Shown one piece after another: positions 1 to 13,700 of a DNA stretch of 64,000 nucleotides. The translations under genes and the position numbers were made by a program. The notes under the pieces were generated by a model. The model saw only the letters and a list, made by a program, of their open reading frames with translations. It made no database searches and was not told where the DNA came from. The stretch is from positions 1,073,898 to 1,137,897 of the forward strand of contig VWZL01003401.1 of NCBI GenBank assembly GCA_013396915.1, given 5' to 3'. Origin of the DNA: Stercorarius parasiticus (lineage: Eukaryota; Chordata; Aves; Charadriiformes; Stercorariidae). Position 1 is the stretch's first letter; every line of letters begins with the position of its first letter.

Positions 1-1981
1 CAGAGGAACCCTGAATTCAGCCTCACAGTTCAAAACACTGCGTGTATTGCTGCCACCACACACTCAAAGGCCATCTGCTACATTGATGTAACCTCCAGCT
101 CCATTTAAATGCTGGCTTTAGGCAGTGCTATAGAGAGACATGAATACTAAATTGATGATCCTGACAATCTAGAGCATTAAACATTTTATCTGGCTGGCTG
201 GTCAGTCCCATTGTTTGAATAACCCTGAAAGGGCTGACCGTGTTGCAGCACAGTGATTCACTCAGCCTTTACCATAATCCACTGACTAAGATAAAATTTC
301 TTCCTGTGAACAGACAAACAAGTAGGGGAGCGTCTGCTGTTTGTTGAATGTGTGATAATAAATGGAGATTAACTGGATAATAAAAACACTGCCTATTTAC
401 AGCCACACGTCAGTTCCTTGCCAGAGGACACCTATTTGTTCAGGGAAAAGGGATTAAACTAAAGTCTGAGAGAGAAAGGATTACACACACCCGCATTGAA
501 ATGTTTATCTGAAAACAGACTGGGCCTGAAAGGTATTTTCTTCCTCTTCATTCTCTCCGATGCAGGACATACTATAGAAATGAATCTCAGGTCTCTTGAA
601 ATGAACTCATGTGTTTGGAAAAATAAAGAGAGTAATTGCTGACGCTGACTGAGGCTATCTGACATAGAGCACAGAAGCAGTACCACAGCCAGTCCAGCTC
701 TGAACGCAGCAGGCAGTGAACAGGCACTGGCAGGAGCTGACTGGTCAGCAGGAACACGCTCCTGCTAATGGCAAAGCCCTCCCATGCAGGTCCCTATGTC
801 TGTATTAGCAAGGACACAGACTGAATTTATCAGGGGGGGACAAGTGAGAAAACATGAAGGGAATGAAGACAGCTTTGACCCTCGTATTAGCAACAAGTCA
901 CTCCGCTCAGGGTGGAGCTGCTTCCTGCCACTGGAGGGAGAGCTAGAGCCTTGAAATCCTCAGGAGAGAGACAACCGGGCCTCAGAGGCCCTCAGAGCAA
1001 GCTTAGGTCAAAGCAGAAAAGAAAATTAAGTCCCCCCCTTCAAGGGCAATGACAGTGCATTGGCTCTCCCCCAGGTTTGTAAAGGATGGCCATGTCAAAG
1101 CTGCAGGGCAGCCCTGCTTTGCAGTGCCTCCCTCCCAGCTGCTGCATCCCTGTGCACGCACCCTACTTACGCCTTGGTAAGCAGCCATCAGCACGCTTAT
1201 GTGTACGTGCTTTGGAAAAGACTTGCTTGTGCACAGAACAAGAGCTGTGATATGCTCCACCAGACCTCAAAATCCTCTTGAGGGCTTGCCGTAATGGAAG
1301 AGACCTGCTTGCCATTTTGACTAGCTGAGTTAGAAGATAAAGGCTGTCTTCCTTCAGAAATTACTACCATGCCCAAATACAGTATATATGAACACAAATG
1401 CAGAGCTTGATACTCTCCTTTGGCTTTCAGTAAGTCTCCCTTCAATGACAAGAAGAGGTTTGAACATAAATCATTACAAAGAACAGTCCCTGTCCTGTAA
1501 TTAAACATTTAGTTATCTGTTCAGCACTTTATTGTCGTCTCATGGAAAACATGCTGTTTTGGGACACTGCTGTTTCTGTCATTTCTTCCCTTTAGCTGAG
1601 CACCACCTCCTCTGCTGTACTCAAGTTCCATGTTCTTTGGGTCTTAATCCCACCCCTTTCTTCAGCCTTCCTTCCTCTTAAAGTGGTGTGCAACAACGTA
1701 TGCTGAGCTTCATATTGCTTGCCATCATTATGTTCTGGGGTCAACCCTCACTGAAGACAAGAATTAAAGTTCTTACCTTCTGGAACATCTGGCTCTGGTC
1801 ATGTGTTGTATGGGTAGCTTTGCAACTATACAGTACTATATTTCTGATTAACTTACATTTTGCAGAATATGTACTTTCATCCAACAGCACATTAAAGGAC
1901 ATCAGGTACGTGATATTTCTATCCCAAATACCTAACAGAAGTAAAAATGATCCCCCGATCCAGCCTCATATGCTCAAAAGA

Positions 1982-2065
1982 ACAATGGTGGTGCAGTGGT
2001 TAAGACACGGGCATGGAAGGCATGTGTCCTGGGGTCTACTTCCACAGGCATCTTACAAACAAGTG
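1982..2065 (+). repeat. probable MIR SINE remnant (5' part)
   Basis: The stretch GTGCAGTGGTTAAGACACGG followed by GGCATGGAAGG and CCTGGGGTCTACTTCCACA resembles the tRNA-derived head of MIR (AGTGGTTAAGAGCACGGGCT, then CCTGGGTTCGAATCC). It is short and diverged. Confidence 0.5.
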
Positions 2066-2565
2066 TATTACCAGGTTTTGCATGTTTTTCAAGCCAAGGT
2101 ACGTTCTTTCACATCAAGGCTCTGACAGCACCCCACAATAACTCATGAGTATCATTTACAATTATTAAAATACCAGAAGATGAAGCCCAGCTAAGCAGGC
2201 CATCAGGGTATGGTCTGGAGTGCAGAACAGGCTTAAAAAAAAATCTCTAGTTCATTAATTGGCCCTGTCAGAAGAGCTTCTACAGAACACAATGAAGGGC
2301 ACTAAGAAACTGGAACAAGCCCAGAATTGTAGTGTGTGCCAGCCTAGCCCAAGCTTAAATTAGCAGAAGTGAGGAAGATCCTGGGTTTCGTTACCCACTG
2401 AACCATGCCAAAAAACTTACTAACTAAAGGAAAGAGCAACTCTCTCTTCTGGAATCCCCTAGCAGTCATGTTCATGGTAGTTGTCCTCATATTTGTGCTG
2501 GTAATTAAATCAATCTGGGGCAATGCTACCATATAATTGAGACAGAACAAACTTATGTACAGTTA

Positions 2566-2630
2566 TATATCTATGAGTATATATATACACTTATAGATGA
2601 AAGCATATTATATATTTTATATATATATTA
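2566..2630. repeat. AT-rich simple repeat
   Basis: Interrupted TATATA tracts (TATATATCTATGAG, then TATATATACACTTATAG, then TATATTTTATATATATATT), a degenerate dinucleotide microsatellite. Confidence 0.85.
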
Positions 2631-3857
2631 GAAGAATAGTCCTACATGACCTGCATCTCCCCAGGTCTCAACAAATTAAGCTCACGACAGACGAGCTGTC
2701 TTGTTGACGCCACATTTCACCACTGTGCTAGACGTAATTCCCTCCTACACTAGGAGACTAGAGCTCAGAACACTAGGACTGACTTTCTGCAGAATATGCA
2801 ATTACATCAGGCTGAGGCAAAACATTTGATTAAATACCTGGTATATGACAAATTTTTTCCAGACCTCATCATGGTTTATGTGAGCTTACATATTCAAAAC
2901 CCTACCTCTCCACAGTATGCAAAATTTCCACTAAGTCTTCTTCACAGACATTTTCTGATGTAATCACACAGCACTTTCATAAAGAGCATAAGCAAGCTAC
3001 CATGTCCTGGAAGAAGAGGAGCAGATGTGTTTTAATAAAAATCACAGTGGTTTTTTTGGTGGCTGTGACAAAATCCAGATAGAAGTTCCCTTTGGAAGAG
3101 AAAGGACTCAACAGAACTTTTGGCAACCTCTCCTTGATGAACATCTCTGGGCTCTAGCCAACTAACCTGGCAAGCAAAAGCACTGCAACAAGAAAACAAA
3201 GTTTAAAAAAAAAGAAGAAAAAAAACGTGCAAGCTTTGCAATTTAGCATGGAGAAAGATGGTCATCGGAATGAGTGTGAGTGACTAAAGAGAGCGGGAAG
3301 AAGGACTGATCTGTAGTCAATTTAGACATTTAAGTACAGAATTGCTACCCTAGTGTCCTTTTTCAGATAGGGAGAGTAAAGCAGGCACCACCCAAGGACG
3401 AGTCACCTTGGCTACCTTAAGATGCCTTAGCACAGCCATAAAGACAAAGACTGGGATTACTGCAGAGAAGGCCACATCCAGAGATGCCAGATTTGGAGAA
3501 CGTTCAAGGACTTAATATATTACATTAGCTGTTTGATGTTCATACAGATGAGAGAAATCTGCAACAATTGTGCAACAAAGGCCAGGGAAAAAGTTATTTG
3601 CAGAACTGTAACAAGATTAATTGGAAACCAATACACATGGGTTAAGATAGAATCAAGAATTTGTGATAACCTATGCTAGCAGGAGGAATGTAAGCCATCT
3701 TAAATCATCGCCATCCAAACAACTCAAAACCCAAGTAATATCATAATGGATGACCATATCCATTTGTGTTATTTACTTCCTGAATAGCAAAGACTAGCAA
3801 TAGAAAACAATTGAATTCCACATTTTAACAGGGCATCTCAGAGCAAATCACCAAAGG

Positions 3858-3990
3858 TAGATAAAGTCCTCATTAGTAGGTAGAGAAATTACGCTAGCAA
3901 AAGGTTTTGTGATTTGCCCAGCGTTGCACAGGAAGACAGCAGCAGGGCCAAAGAACAGTCAACGTCCTGTCCTCCAAACCACAGCAGCAG
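3858..3990 (-). repeat. MIR SINE remnant (reverse orientation)
   Basis: Contains GTGATTTGCCCAGCGTTGCAC, then AGCAGCAGGGCCAAAGAACAG, then GTCCTGTCCTCCAAACCAC. In order, these resemble the reverse complement of MIR (GTGACTTGCCCAAGGTCACAC, AGTGGCAGAGC, CCAGGTCTGTCTGACTCCA, AACCAC). Divergence is high, as expected of an amniote-age SINE. Confidence 0.6.
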
Positions 3991-4243
3991 GTGCTAAGTC
4001 CGAAGCATCTGGTGTCTTCAGCAAAATGTATCATCAACACTAGGCACAAATTACATTAATGTAGGCATGCAATTGTTTTTCTTATGTGTGCCTGTGCTGT
4101 AACATTTATCTAGAAAGCAAACAACACAGAGAATGATCATTTCACGATCGGAGACTCTACTTGTCCTTTAGCCTTCCTTCTGCAAAATCAACTTTCACCC
4201 GTCAGCCCATCGGAAGGAAAGAGCATTAAGCCACCTGAAGTAC

Positions 4244-4271
4244 TGCACGCACACACACACACGCACACGCA
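4244..4271. repeat. (CA)n microsatellite
   Basis: An alternating CA tract interrupted by G (CGCACACACACACACACGC type), about 28 bases long. Confidence 0.9.
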
Positions 4272-7200
4272 CTGCATTTAAATGGCACTGAATTTCAAAT
4301 TTCTGCAGGGCTGCACGTTAACCCACATCCTATCATGGTCCAGCAGGAACATACAACATACTTAGTGCTCCCCCTTACGACACTAAGGAGTCTTTTCAGT
4401 CTCCATCAGGCAATGTAAGAGCTTGGTATATTTTCACAAGGACTAAATGGCACACGCTTAGAAAGGAGGAAAAAGTTTAAAAAGTAGCAAAAATCAAGAC
4501 TGCCAATGCTAAATCCACAACGCTGACCACAAATACATGAAACTAATTCCTAAGAAGCCTTTCAGTGACGATGCTGGCAGCAGAGACCAATGACAATGCT
4601 TCAGCAAACAGTGTGCCAGCAGATCTGTGTCCTGAACTCAAGGCTCTGCTGATCTCAGTTGTCTTTAGATGAGAACCTTGTAATTCACCAGGAACCTTCT
4701 GCCATAGAAAGAGATCCCCAACTTCATCAACTCATTTGGTGGAGCCCATGTTAAGCCAGTCTTTACTGGCTCGTAATTAACTGGTGGAGTTCAACTCTCA
4801 ACAGGGACTTCTCAGCAGTTCAGAAGGTAGCCAGTATCTCTAAAATTTCACAAGGAAGTACTTGATTGGCTCTGTGCCCACTACTGATGCAGCAGCCTCC
4901 CACCCACTCAGTCTTACAATAGCCTCTTTGCAAGATGTCCAGCTGCAAGGCAGAGAAAACAGCTCATAAACTGAAAATGGTTTTACAGCCCTCAGAACTG
5001 AGCTGATGTGCAGGTAAATGACAAAAGGAAAATTACTCTCCTTCCTTGCACTACCAGCTCATCAAATCCTCTCCTCTTCCCCATTAAAAAAGGCTGTTGA
5101 AAGAACTCCTCATAGCTGACATTTTGCAAATCTTTATTCCTTGCTGCAAAGATCACCCATGTGAAAACCAGTTATCTTTAAACAAAATGCCCTTTTTTCT
5201 TATTTTTCATCCACGGAAGGATTGAGAATCCCTTTGCTTTCGCAAAAGATTCACTCATCAGAACTAAAAACCTGTGTTGGTGCAAAAGAAGTAAAAGAAA
5301 AAACCACTGATAAATCAGTATGTTCTGTAACTGCTTCAGGGGTATACACTCTTCAAAGCTTCACTCACTGTAACATCATCTCTTTAAATCATCTGCTCTT
5401 TTTAATTTCCTTCATTTAAATCGCCCCTCATGATTTATACTTTCCTGAGAAATGCCTCTTATTTTCAGGAGCTCTCCAATTGCTCTCCTATTCACACTTA
5501 ATACAATCTCATGTCTGTAACAGAAAAGACGATTCACTGAAATTTCAAAATAACTAAATCTTCATTACTCAAAACTGTATTCACTCAAAACTAAGAAGTT
5601 CAACTACATGACCTCACTTTCCCCAAGTCTTCTTGCTACACTGTTACTCTTTGTGGTTTGTTTTTTTTCAATTCTCATTTAATTCCTTCCTAGTCAAACA
5701 TAAATATTTCTTTTCACTTAGGAAATTATGGTACACTTCCTCCAGTAATTCTCTCTTGCCTTTTTTCCAAACACCCGCTCTTCTGAATGGATGATTTGTC
5801 CATTTAAGAGAACTCTAGTGCCTAGACAATAAAGGTCATAGTCTTTTTAACATCTGTCTCAATAGAACACATCTGGGTCTTATAAAATACTGATGATAGC
5901 ACAGGTGTTTACGACATTTTACAAAACAGAGTAAAATGCTGCTAGAATAATGACTATGCAGATAAACAGTCTGACATTATGACCTGTTTTTGCACAGAGA
6001 ATAAAAGACCGAGCAAACACCTTTGTCCTCATGATCATCTTACAACAAAAAGTACATCAGGACATTTATATATGTATGACGTACATTTTAAATGGCATTA
6101 CAATTCACCTGTCCAGACTATTAGGCAGAGAACACCAATTAAGCCCTATCTCTATTGCATAAACAGGTGTTTCTCAAGAGGCTTTCATGGGCATATTCTG
6201 CATTTGTTTTGCATACAAGGTAGGAGCGGAACACAAAACAAATTGTGAGTGGCTACGAATTAGGACAAATGGTAAGAACGAAGACAAGGGCATTTCTGTT
6301 TCTTAGTCAATTATAATTTAGTAGTGGGATTGGATGCAATCACAGGATGAGGAGCATCTCCCAGGGTTTCTTTCTAGACCATGGGATAACGCCTACAGCG
6401 CTGGGCATAATGCAAAGCAGAGCGATGCAAAGCTGTAGCCAGGAACGCACTTCCCCAGAGCTTATTTGCTGCTGCAGCCTCTGTTTATGAGTAGGTAACT
6501 TTTTAGGCAACACAGACTTTCCACTAGCTGTGTCAGCAGCACACTGGACACGACAGAGGAATAAGAGCGGCTGAATCCAGGAAAATTTTTATTCCTATCA
6601 GCAGCACTGAGGTGGCAAACGGAAGCAATCAGGCCTTAAGTATGACAGCAATTTATTGACTCTTCTCCAAACTCTGGAGCACAATGCATAGGGAAAAAGG
6701 AGATCAAACTCTGAGAAATCTAAATTTATTAATATGCACAAATTTTGAGCACAAGATGGCCTGACAGTTCACATACTGGGATTACCAGCAGTCATGGCAG
6801 ACTCTGCTTCCTCGTCTGCTTAGGTACCACACAGAAAGATTAACAGCAGTTGTCCATACTCCCAGCTCTGGGAATTTTGGCAATGTGAAATTATCCAAGA
6901 GAGGACACTGCACCACACAGTCCACTAAACAGGCAATCAGCTGCTCACTCATACACATTTTGTAACAAGCTCATAAAGCTGACAAGATCCGAAAAGCAGT
7001 AAGCTATCTGCCACTTCATGCCTTTCCCCCAAGCCCACCAAGAGATTCCCCGAAGGCTTATGAACGCTCACAATATTCCAGGTCACTGTGCTGAATTAGC
7101 ACAAGCGTTATACTCTGAAGCACTGAAATAATGAAACACAAGATTCTTGTCACCACTCTGCCAATGCAGATCGTCTATGACCTGCAATAACCTGAATATT

Positions 7201-7651
7201 ATAGTTCTGTGCACATTAGGGGCAGGACTCCTGATGATCCAGGCTAGGCAACTTTGCATATGCAGATACACACAGTCATGTTTATCCTGACCAAATGAAC
7301 CAAATGAGGCCTCTTAAAACATATCATTTTCAACACCAGAGTTTGTGCTAAATGATTCCCACTGGCAAAAATAAACAATCAGTGGACATTCTTTCCTCAT
7401 AACTCAGTAAGCTTTGTGTTTTTAAAAACAGGTAGGGTGGAGAGGGAGAAGGCAGAACAGTCTTAACGATTATGAACTCCTAAATTCCATGCAAAAGGTA
7501 GAAATTAGAAACTGGAGCAAGTCAATTCTTAACTAGTTTTCCTCACTGTGATTCTTGTAACATTTTATTCCCTAACTGTGAACGACAACCATTTTGAGTC
7601 AAAGCAGCACCTCCTTTGGCACAAATACCCAAATAACCATTACTGACATAC

Positions 7652-7744
7652 CTTTCCAGAATCAACTAGTTCTGCTATTTCATCCAAACTTGGGCCACTT
7701 GGCATAAAAAATGCCCACCGATAATGGACTCCTTTAAAGAGATG
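7652..7744 (-). CDS. RTN4IP1: RTN4IP1 exon 8 (residues 326-356)
   Basis: A 93-base phase-0 exon encoding [20 protein letters not shown] followed by [11 protein letters not shown]. It matches the human block ending in VDAGK, directly before the final human exon (IRPVIEQTF...). Acceptor CTTGCAG, donor GTATGT. The intact donor shows that at least one further exon follows at lower coordinates. Confidence 0.95.
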
Positions 7745-10700
7745 CTGCAAGAAAGATCACAAATATATTAGAAAATCATGAGAGGAACTGAAACTGGAAC
7801 TGAAATCAATGACAGAAGCACTAGAGAAATAACTGAAGGAAAAGACATGGAAATTATATGCTAGTTTCTGAAAAAAAAGTCAACTAAGCATGTGGATTAA
7901 ATGTACAGACGGGATGTTGTATTACCACAATAGGATCAGGGTGAATTTTGTGTCCAATTGCACAAGTCAGCTAGTTGAGAAAAACAACCACCTTGTCTCT
8001 GCAGCTAGAAACAGCATTATTTATTACGTAAGAGAGAAATGGTACTATATAATTACACACATTCACAAAAAGGGCGAAATAAACCCAGCGACGTGACATT
8101 TAGAACCTTCCACCTCAGTGTCAGTGATTAAATTTTCCACGATCACATCTGCCAAAGGCATCACCATCCAATGACAGATGGCAGCTCACATGAAAAGCAT
8201 TTTGGGAAGAACTCACAAGCTCAAGTCAAGACCACCTCCTCTGAGTAGATCATTACAGGAATAAGAGCCATCATCTGCCAAAGAGAGATGATTTTTAATA
8301 CATGGCATATGATGCTCCTCATCATGGAAACACGCACACTGAGAAATAATATTACATTATTTCTTCCCTGTCTTTTAATTTTGTTTTTGAGCTTTCCTTT
8401 GAAAGTACTGGTGCAGGACTTAGAATCTCATTCAACCATGCCATCACAGGAATACCATAGCAACTGCTTGAAAAGCATTCATTTGGAGAGCAAGTACACA
8501 TGTTGAGAGAAGAAAGAGAAAAGTTCTCAAAAGCCTCACTGATCTGGCCACTGGCAGAACGTTTTAAGATCCACTTATGAAAACTAGAAAAAAAAAAATC
8601 AGTATCACCATCCAGACACACGAACATGAAAGAGATGAAAGACTTTCTAGCCACCCTCAACCAATTTTATTACTCTCTGGTGCTGGAATAGGATGAAGAG
8701 AATCAGTCATGGAACAATGTTTCGAGAGAAAGAAAGCCTGACCAGCCTAAAGCAAGTAGCAAAATTACCCTGACTTCAATGAGGCAGGGATCTGCTCTGT
8801 TTGCTATGAAACACGAGCTGTCAGCAGGACTCACTAGGGAGGCCATATGGAAAAGGCCACAATGAAAAGCACTATAAAGACGCAAAACTTCAAAGCACCT
8901 CAGACTACCACATACACCAATCAGCACCACCCCAATGCATTTTTTCTTTCAGTGCAAGAAAGAAGGAAAGAATAAAAATGCATCTGAAGTATACTTAATG
9001 ATATATGAGAAAAATAAACCAGATGCCTCCAGATGAGCCACATGACTAGCATCCAAGCCACAAAGGAAGCCGCTAAGCTACTACATCATATTAAAGTATA
9101 TAGGATTTTGTCAAATACCTTTACAGTTTTGGAACCAACAGTGACTCCTGTTTGTAGCATTCCATCAGCCACTCCAAGTTTGTCCATATTGATCAGGAAA
9201 GGTGTCACCAAGGTAACATATGTTGCTCCTGACCATTTCTTCAGGAGATCTAGAGCCCACTTCTCAGTGGATCCACCAACATTATCTAGAATGAAATCAA
9301 ATCTGCAGACATGTAAACAACAGGTTTAAAATCATGATATGGGAAAAACAATTTCATCATAATTAAGCTAATTCATATCAGAAACTGGCTATAGTTTACA
9401 TTTCTATCTGTCACTCCAATGCAATAAAATAATCTGCCTGCAAGACAGCGGCAAGGAAGTCCCAAGACTTCAGCTAAATCCCAGTTTTACTGTTCAATGG
9501 GAGTACATTCACTGCACAGCAGACACAGGCTATTTAGATAACTTAAACTGCACTTAAACTCTAAAAAGCAGACTCTTAGATGCACAACTACATTCAGTAC
9601 TTGCTTAAAGCCTTCTAGAGCTCTGTCTCTTCAGCCCTCCCACTGAGACTACTGATACAGTCTTGAGGTCTGGTCTTAGCATTGAACAATATGGTATGTG
9701 CACGTAAAAACTAGTCTGGACTCATGCCCTGAGTAGGAACATCTCCTGTACATGCTGTACTCACGTGAAAGTCAGTTCCAGTGGCCAAAGTTACGTAAAA
9801 AAAATTCTCTACTCTACTCCCTCTTATCTGCTCACATCTTTCCTGTGACCCAATTCTCAGCTTCACTTCTAAAAGTCTTTTTTGATCTCCGTATTTGTTT
9901 AAGGGCCATTTTACCTCTACTGGCAGCTCTTTTCTACCGATTCGACATAGAATCTAACAATGCAAAGGGTCTAAAACCTTCCTTCCCTCCATGGAATGGG
10001 TATATGCAGCCTCTGGCAACACGCCACAGTTTCAGCATTCCCTCTCATTATCCCAGCATGTGAGCTTTTTCATCTGTAAATTTTCAGCAATCTCCAGATT
10101 GCAATAGAAATGCACATACACATGCATCTAACCTAAACAACCTACAAATAAGAGGGAAAATACGCAAATTAAACAGAAAAGTTCTTATCTCTGGGAAGAC
10201 AGTTTTCCTGCCTGTCTTCCAAGGATGTGATTTCATGTTACAGTTCAGTCAACCTAACAGTTACCTGCTAACAAGAGAAATTAAAATAATGAAAACTAAT
10301 GCTCCAGGAAAAACTAGCTCACTATGGGGTCTGAAGAGTCAGTACAACTGAAAAGGGGAGGGAAGTAGGACCATTCCCCTAATGGTCTTACCCGTATCAC
10401 AAAACTGTACCCTAAGACAGTGCTGTTGACAGCTCCTAAAAAGGGTCACTTGCTAGAATGGGTGTTTAGCATTTAAGATGTTGAATTGCACAAAGGCAAA
10501 TTTAGCGCTGCTTGCAAACTGCTATGTTAGTTGCTGCACACCCTCCCCATACGGTCAGTGCCAGTAACCTCACAGTTGACCTCAGGCCTGCTGACAACCA
10601 CACCATAGTTAAAGGGCACATGCCTTCTCAGCACAGTTATCAGTAAGATTCTTTTGTAGATTGAACAGCTTCTATTTCCTCTTCCAGAAAGTTAACGTGA

Positions 10701-13700
10701 TCTAACTAAAACGAGCAGTGTAAATAACACATTCAAATACAAATCACAGTAGACTAAGTTTAAACAGATGGAAAGATTACAAAATGAAAAAAGACTTCAG
10801 TTTTAGAGAAAACCCTCAAGCTAGTTTAAACACAGCTATGACAAGCTAAGTGTGCTTGTTTATCAGAGGCAGCCATACACAATGGTACAGAAGAGAAATT
10901 TAGCCACTGTGCAACTCAACTGGGAGTAAAGACCTTTAGGCAAGTCACTTAACTGCTTCATGACACAGTTCTTCCCTCTAGAAGATCAATTCTACTATTT
11001 GCTAACCTCACACAGGATTTCTGTGACTTGTTTTAATTTATTCATGCTTTGTAAATGTTCCAAGAACCTTGGAGGGAAGGTGGCAGAACTGTTCAAATCA
11101 CAGTCATTGAAGAGAACCGTGTGAAAGCAAGCTTGCCTCCACAAGCCCAATTAACTCACTTAGTCTTACAATGAAATCTGTGCTTGGGGTATTCACTTGG
11201 CAAACTGCATTCAAAAAGGGATGGGATGAATTTGCTTTACAAAGTAACACTTTAGAAATGGGGAAAAAACAAAAAAAAAAAGAGGGAGTTCTGATAGACT
11301 GGAGTCAAGCAATCAAAAGGCAGAAGGTCTGACCACCTACTCCTTCATCTCAATATAACCAACACAAACACGTACAAGGGTAATGTTTTAAGTTGCTCTT
11401 CCAGATTTCCAGATTTGTAGTCGATCACATCATCCGCTCCAAGCTTTTTCATCAGCATGCTGGCATCATGAGAACAAACTGCTGTTATGTGAGCACCCCA
11501 GGCCTTCAGTAGCTAAAAACAAGTATAAAAAAACCCAAAAGTCCGAACTTTAAAATTTAGTGAAACGTTGAGAACCACTCAAAAAGCCAAAGTCTCATTA
11601 TATTTATATAATAAATGAGGACCTTTCGTAGGGAGTGGGGAGACTGGGCTCCAACACAGGATAACTTGTCACACATCCCTCAGACAAACAATGGTTAGAA
11701 TTTATCAATATTTAAGTAGGTTTTGGGGAGGGGGAAGTTGGTGTGGTGGAAGGAGGGTGGTTTTTTAGTGCCACTTACAGGTATCAGGTCTCAGGATAAA
11801 TAAGACTTTAAATAAAATACTCAGTTTACCATCTGAATCTGACAGCTAAGTGTATACCAAGAGGTATTGTCCAAGTTACCAATCTACAAAACTGTCACCA
11901 GATCAACCATTAAATATTATTAAATATTTCAAATTAAAATATTTTATATTCCTACCCGCTCATTAAGTATTTCATATATCTATCTCACTTTAAATAGCTT
12001 AAATGTTAATAATGAGAAAAAGAAGGAAGTCATCTGTGATTTACCACAGGGAGGATGTCAGGTTATCTTCTACTCCAAAAGCTATAGCAAAGTGAAGGAT
12101 TTTTCTAGTTATTTATCTCTTTTGTAATCTCATTTTTCATTCACATTAATTAATCCAGAATAAATGTAAAAAAGATTAATGTAGCTTACTCATAATTAAT
12201 CAGGTAGAAATCACAACTAGTCAGTGGCTGGTCAGCCTTTCGTACTGATCTAATTTAGCCACCTGCTTTACCATGGATCAGGCAAACAGTATACCACTAG
12301 AAACCCTCCTGTAAGCCTCTTTAAAACAACTGTTTATGGTCTAGTAACATGTAACACAGTGATGCAATCGACGAACTTCTATATTTTTTTCCTATTCTCA
12401 AGATGTTTCAGCGTAAGATGACACCAATTAGAATCAAAATCCCCAAATTAAATGAGAGCATGAAAAGATGTTCCACAACAAATGGATCAGTAAAAGAGCA
12501 TGTTGACTCTCCAAAGTTGAGAGCTACTGGAATGAAAACAGCCAAAAGGGCAGCAGGGCAAAGACAGTGAGGGGAAGTTAATCTTAAGCCACTGCTCTTT
12601 ACATACACTGCACATAAAAGCCTGGTGCCTCTCATATCATTTGACCACCTACAACAGTTATGGTAGACGATACATTCTCAATCTACTCATACACCAAGTT
12701 CTTTTCATATTTATGGAGCAGAGCTGACTGAAAGATAATTGAAACAGGCTACATATTTCAAGTTGGACCAATCAGAGACTTCCTGCACCCAAACCGTGAA
12801 ACGTGATCTTTCACTACCTACATTCACAACTCTTTTCTTTGAAAGTCCCTGCTTCCTACTTTAAAGTAATAAAACGTAACAAATCAAAAGCAATAAACCT
12901 GAAAATATTTCAGTTTTGGAAATATCAATTAGATCTATCAGACAGATCGATCAGTAGTTTGCTATTTCACTATTCCTTCTCACAATTCCCTTCTGTTAAT
13001 TTTTTTTTCATATTGAATAGTTCGAAGGTGGATCCTGGGCATGCTGGTTTATATTACCTGTACAGCAAAAGTACCAACTCCTCCTGAAGCTCCTAATATT
13101 AATACTCTGTAAAACAAAATTAAAATATATTAAAAAGTTCTTTAAATAAACTCTATAGTAACTATGTATTCTAATGCTTTTTATACACCGCTGACACCAA
13201 ATTATTTTAAGCAAAAGATTGTACTTGTCATTCAATGTTACTTAGTGGTTAACTCTTGAGATAACCAATAACGTGACTTAACACTGTTGATCATCTTTCC
13301 TATGCCAAGAGCATTACCTCAGCAGCCAAAGAGACTTCCTCATATGTGCTTTCCACTAAATCCAGGCAGTGGAGCTGTCAGGCAGTAACATTTATCACCC
13401 AAAACTAGTCCCTCACTTTCCCAAACGTAATTGTTCAGTTTGGGACAAAATCAATTAAAAGTCTTTCTGTCTCCCAGACTCCACTGTTGTATCTCCTAAA
13501 GAAAAAAATCTGATTCACCAACATTTTATACAAATTGGCGTTATCCAAAAGTAGTTTAGTATCACATTATTTAGGGAGACTGGGAACTTCAGATACATGC
13601 AACATAATTTTCCCATATTGCATAATATTTACCTAACAGAAAGACAAAAATGCAATGAAGTAGCATCACCATAATCAAGTTTAAGTTCTATTAAATTAAG

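Larger units (their letters stand above)
1..7651 (-). other. RTN4IP1 last intron and/or 3' flank, no exon recognised
   Basis: This AT-rich stretch follows the exon 8 donor. I looked on the minus strand for the expected terminal motifs (IRPV, EQTF, FLKVE, HARGKTVINVV) and found no convincing match. It contains two probable MIR remnants, a CA repeat and an AT-rich repeat. No other gene is evident; open frames on either strand are short and unlike any family I know. Confidence 0.5.

Noticed and set aside
4040..4070. Minus-strand string AYINVICA then stop, considered as the RTN4IP1 C-terminus (VINVV)
   Set aside because: Only INV matches; the upstream residues (QLH) do not fit HARGKT and no acceptor or FLK-E block lies at the expected distance.
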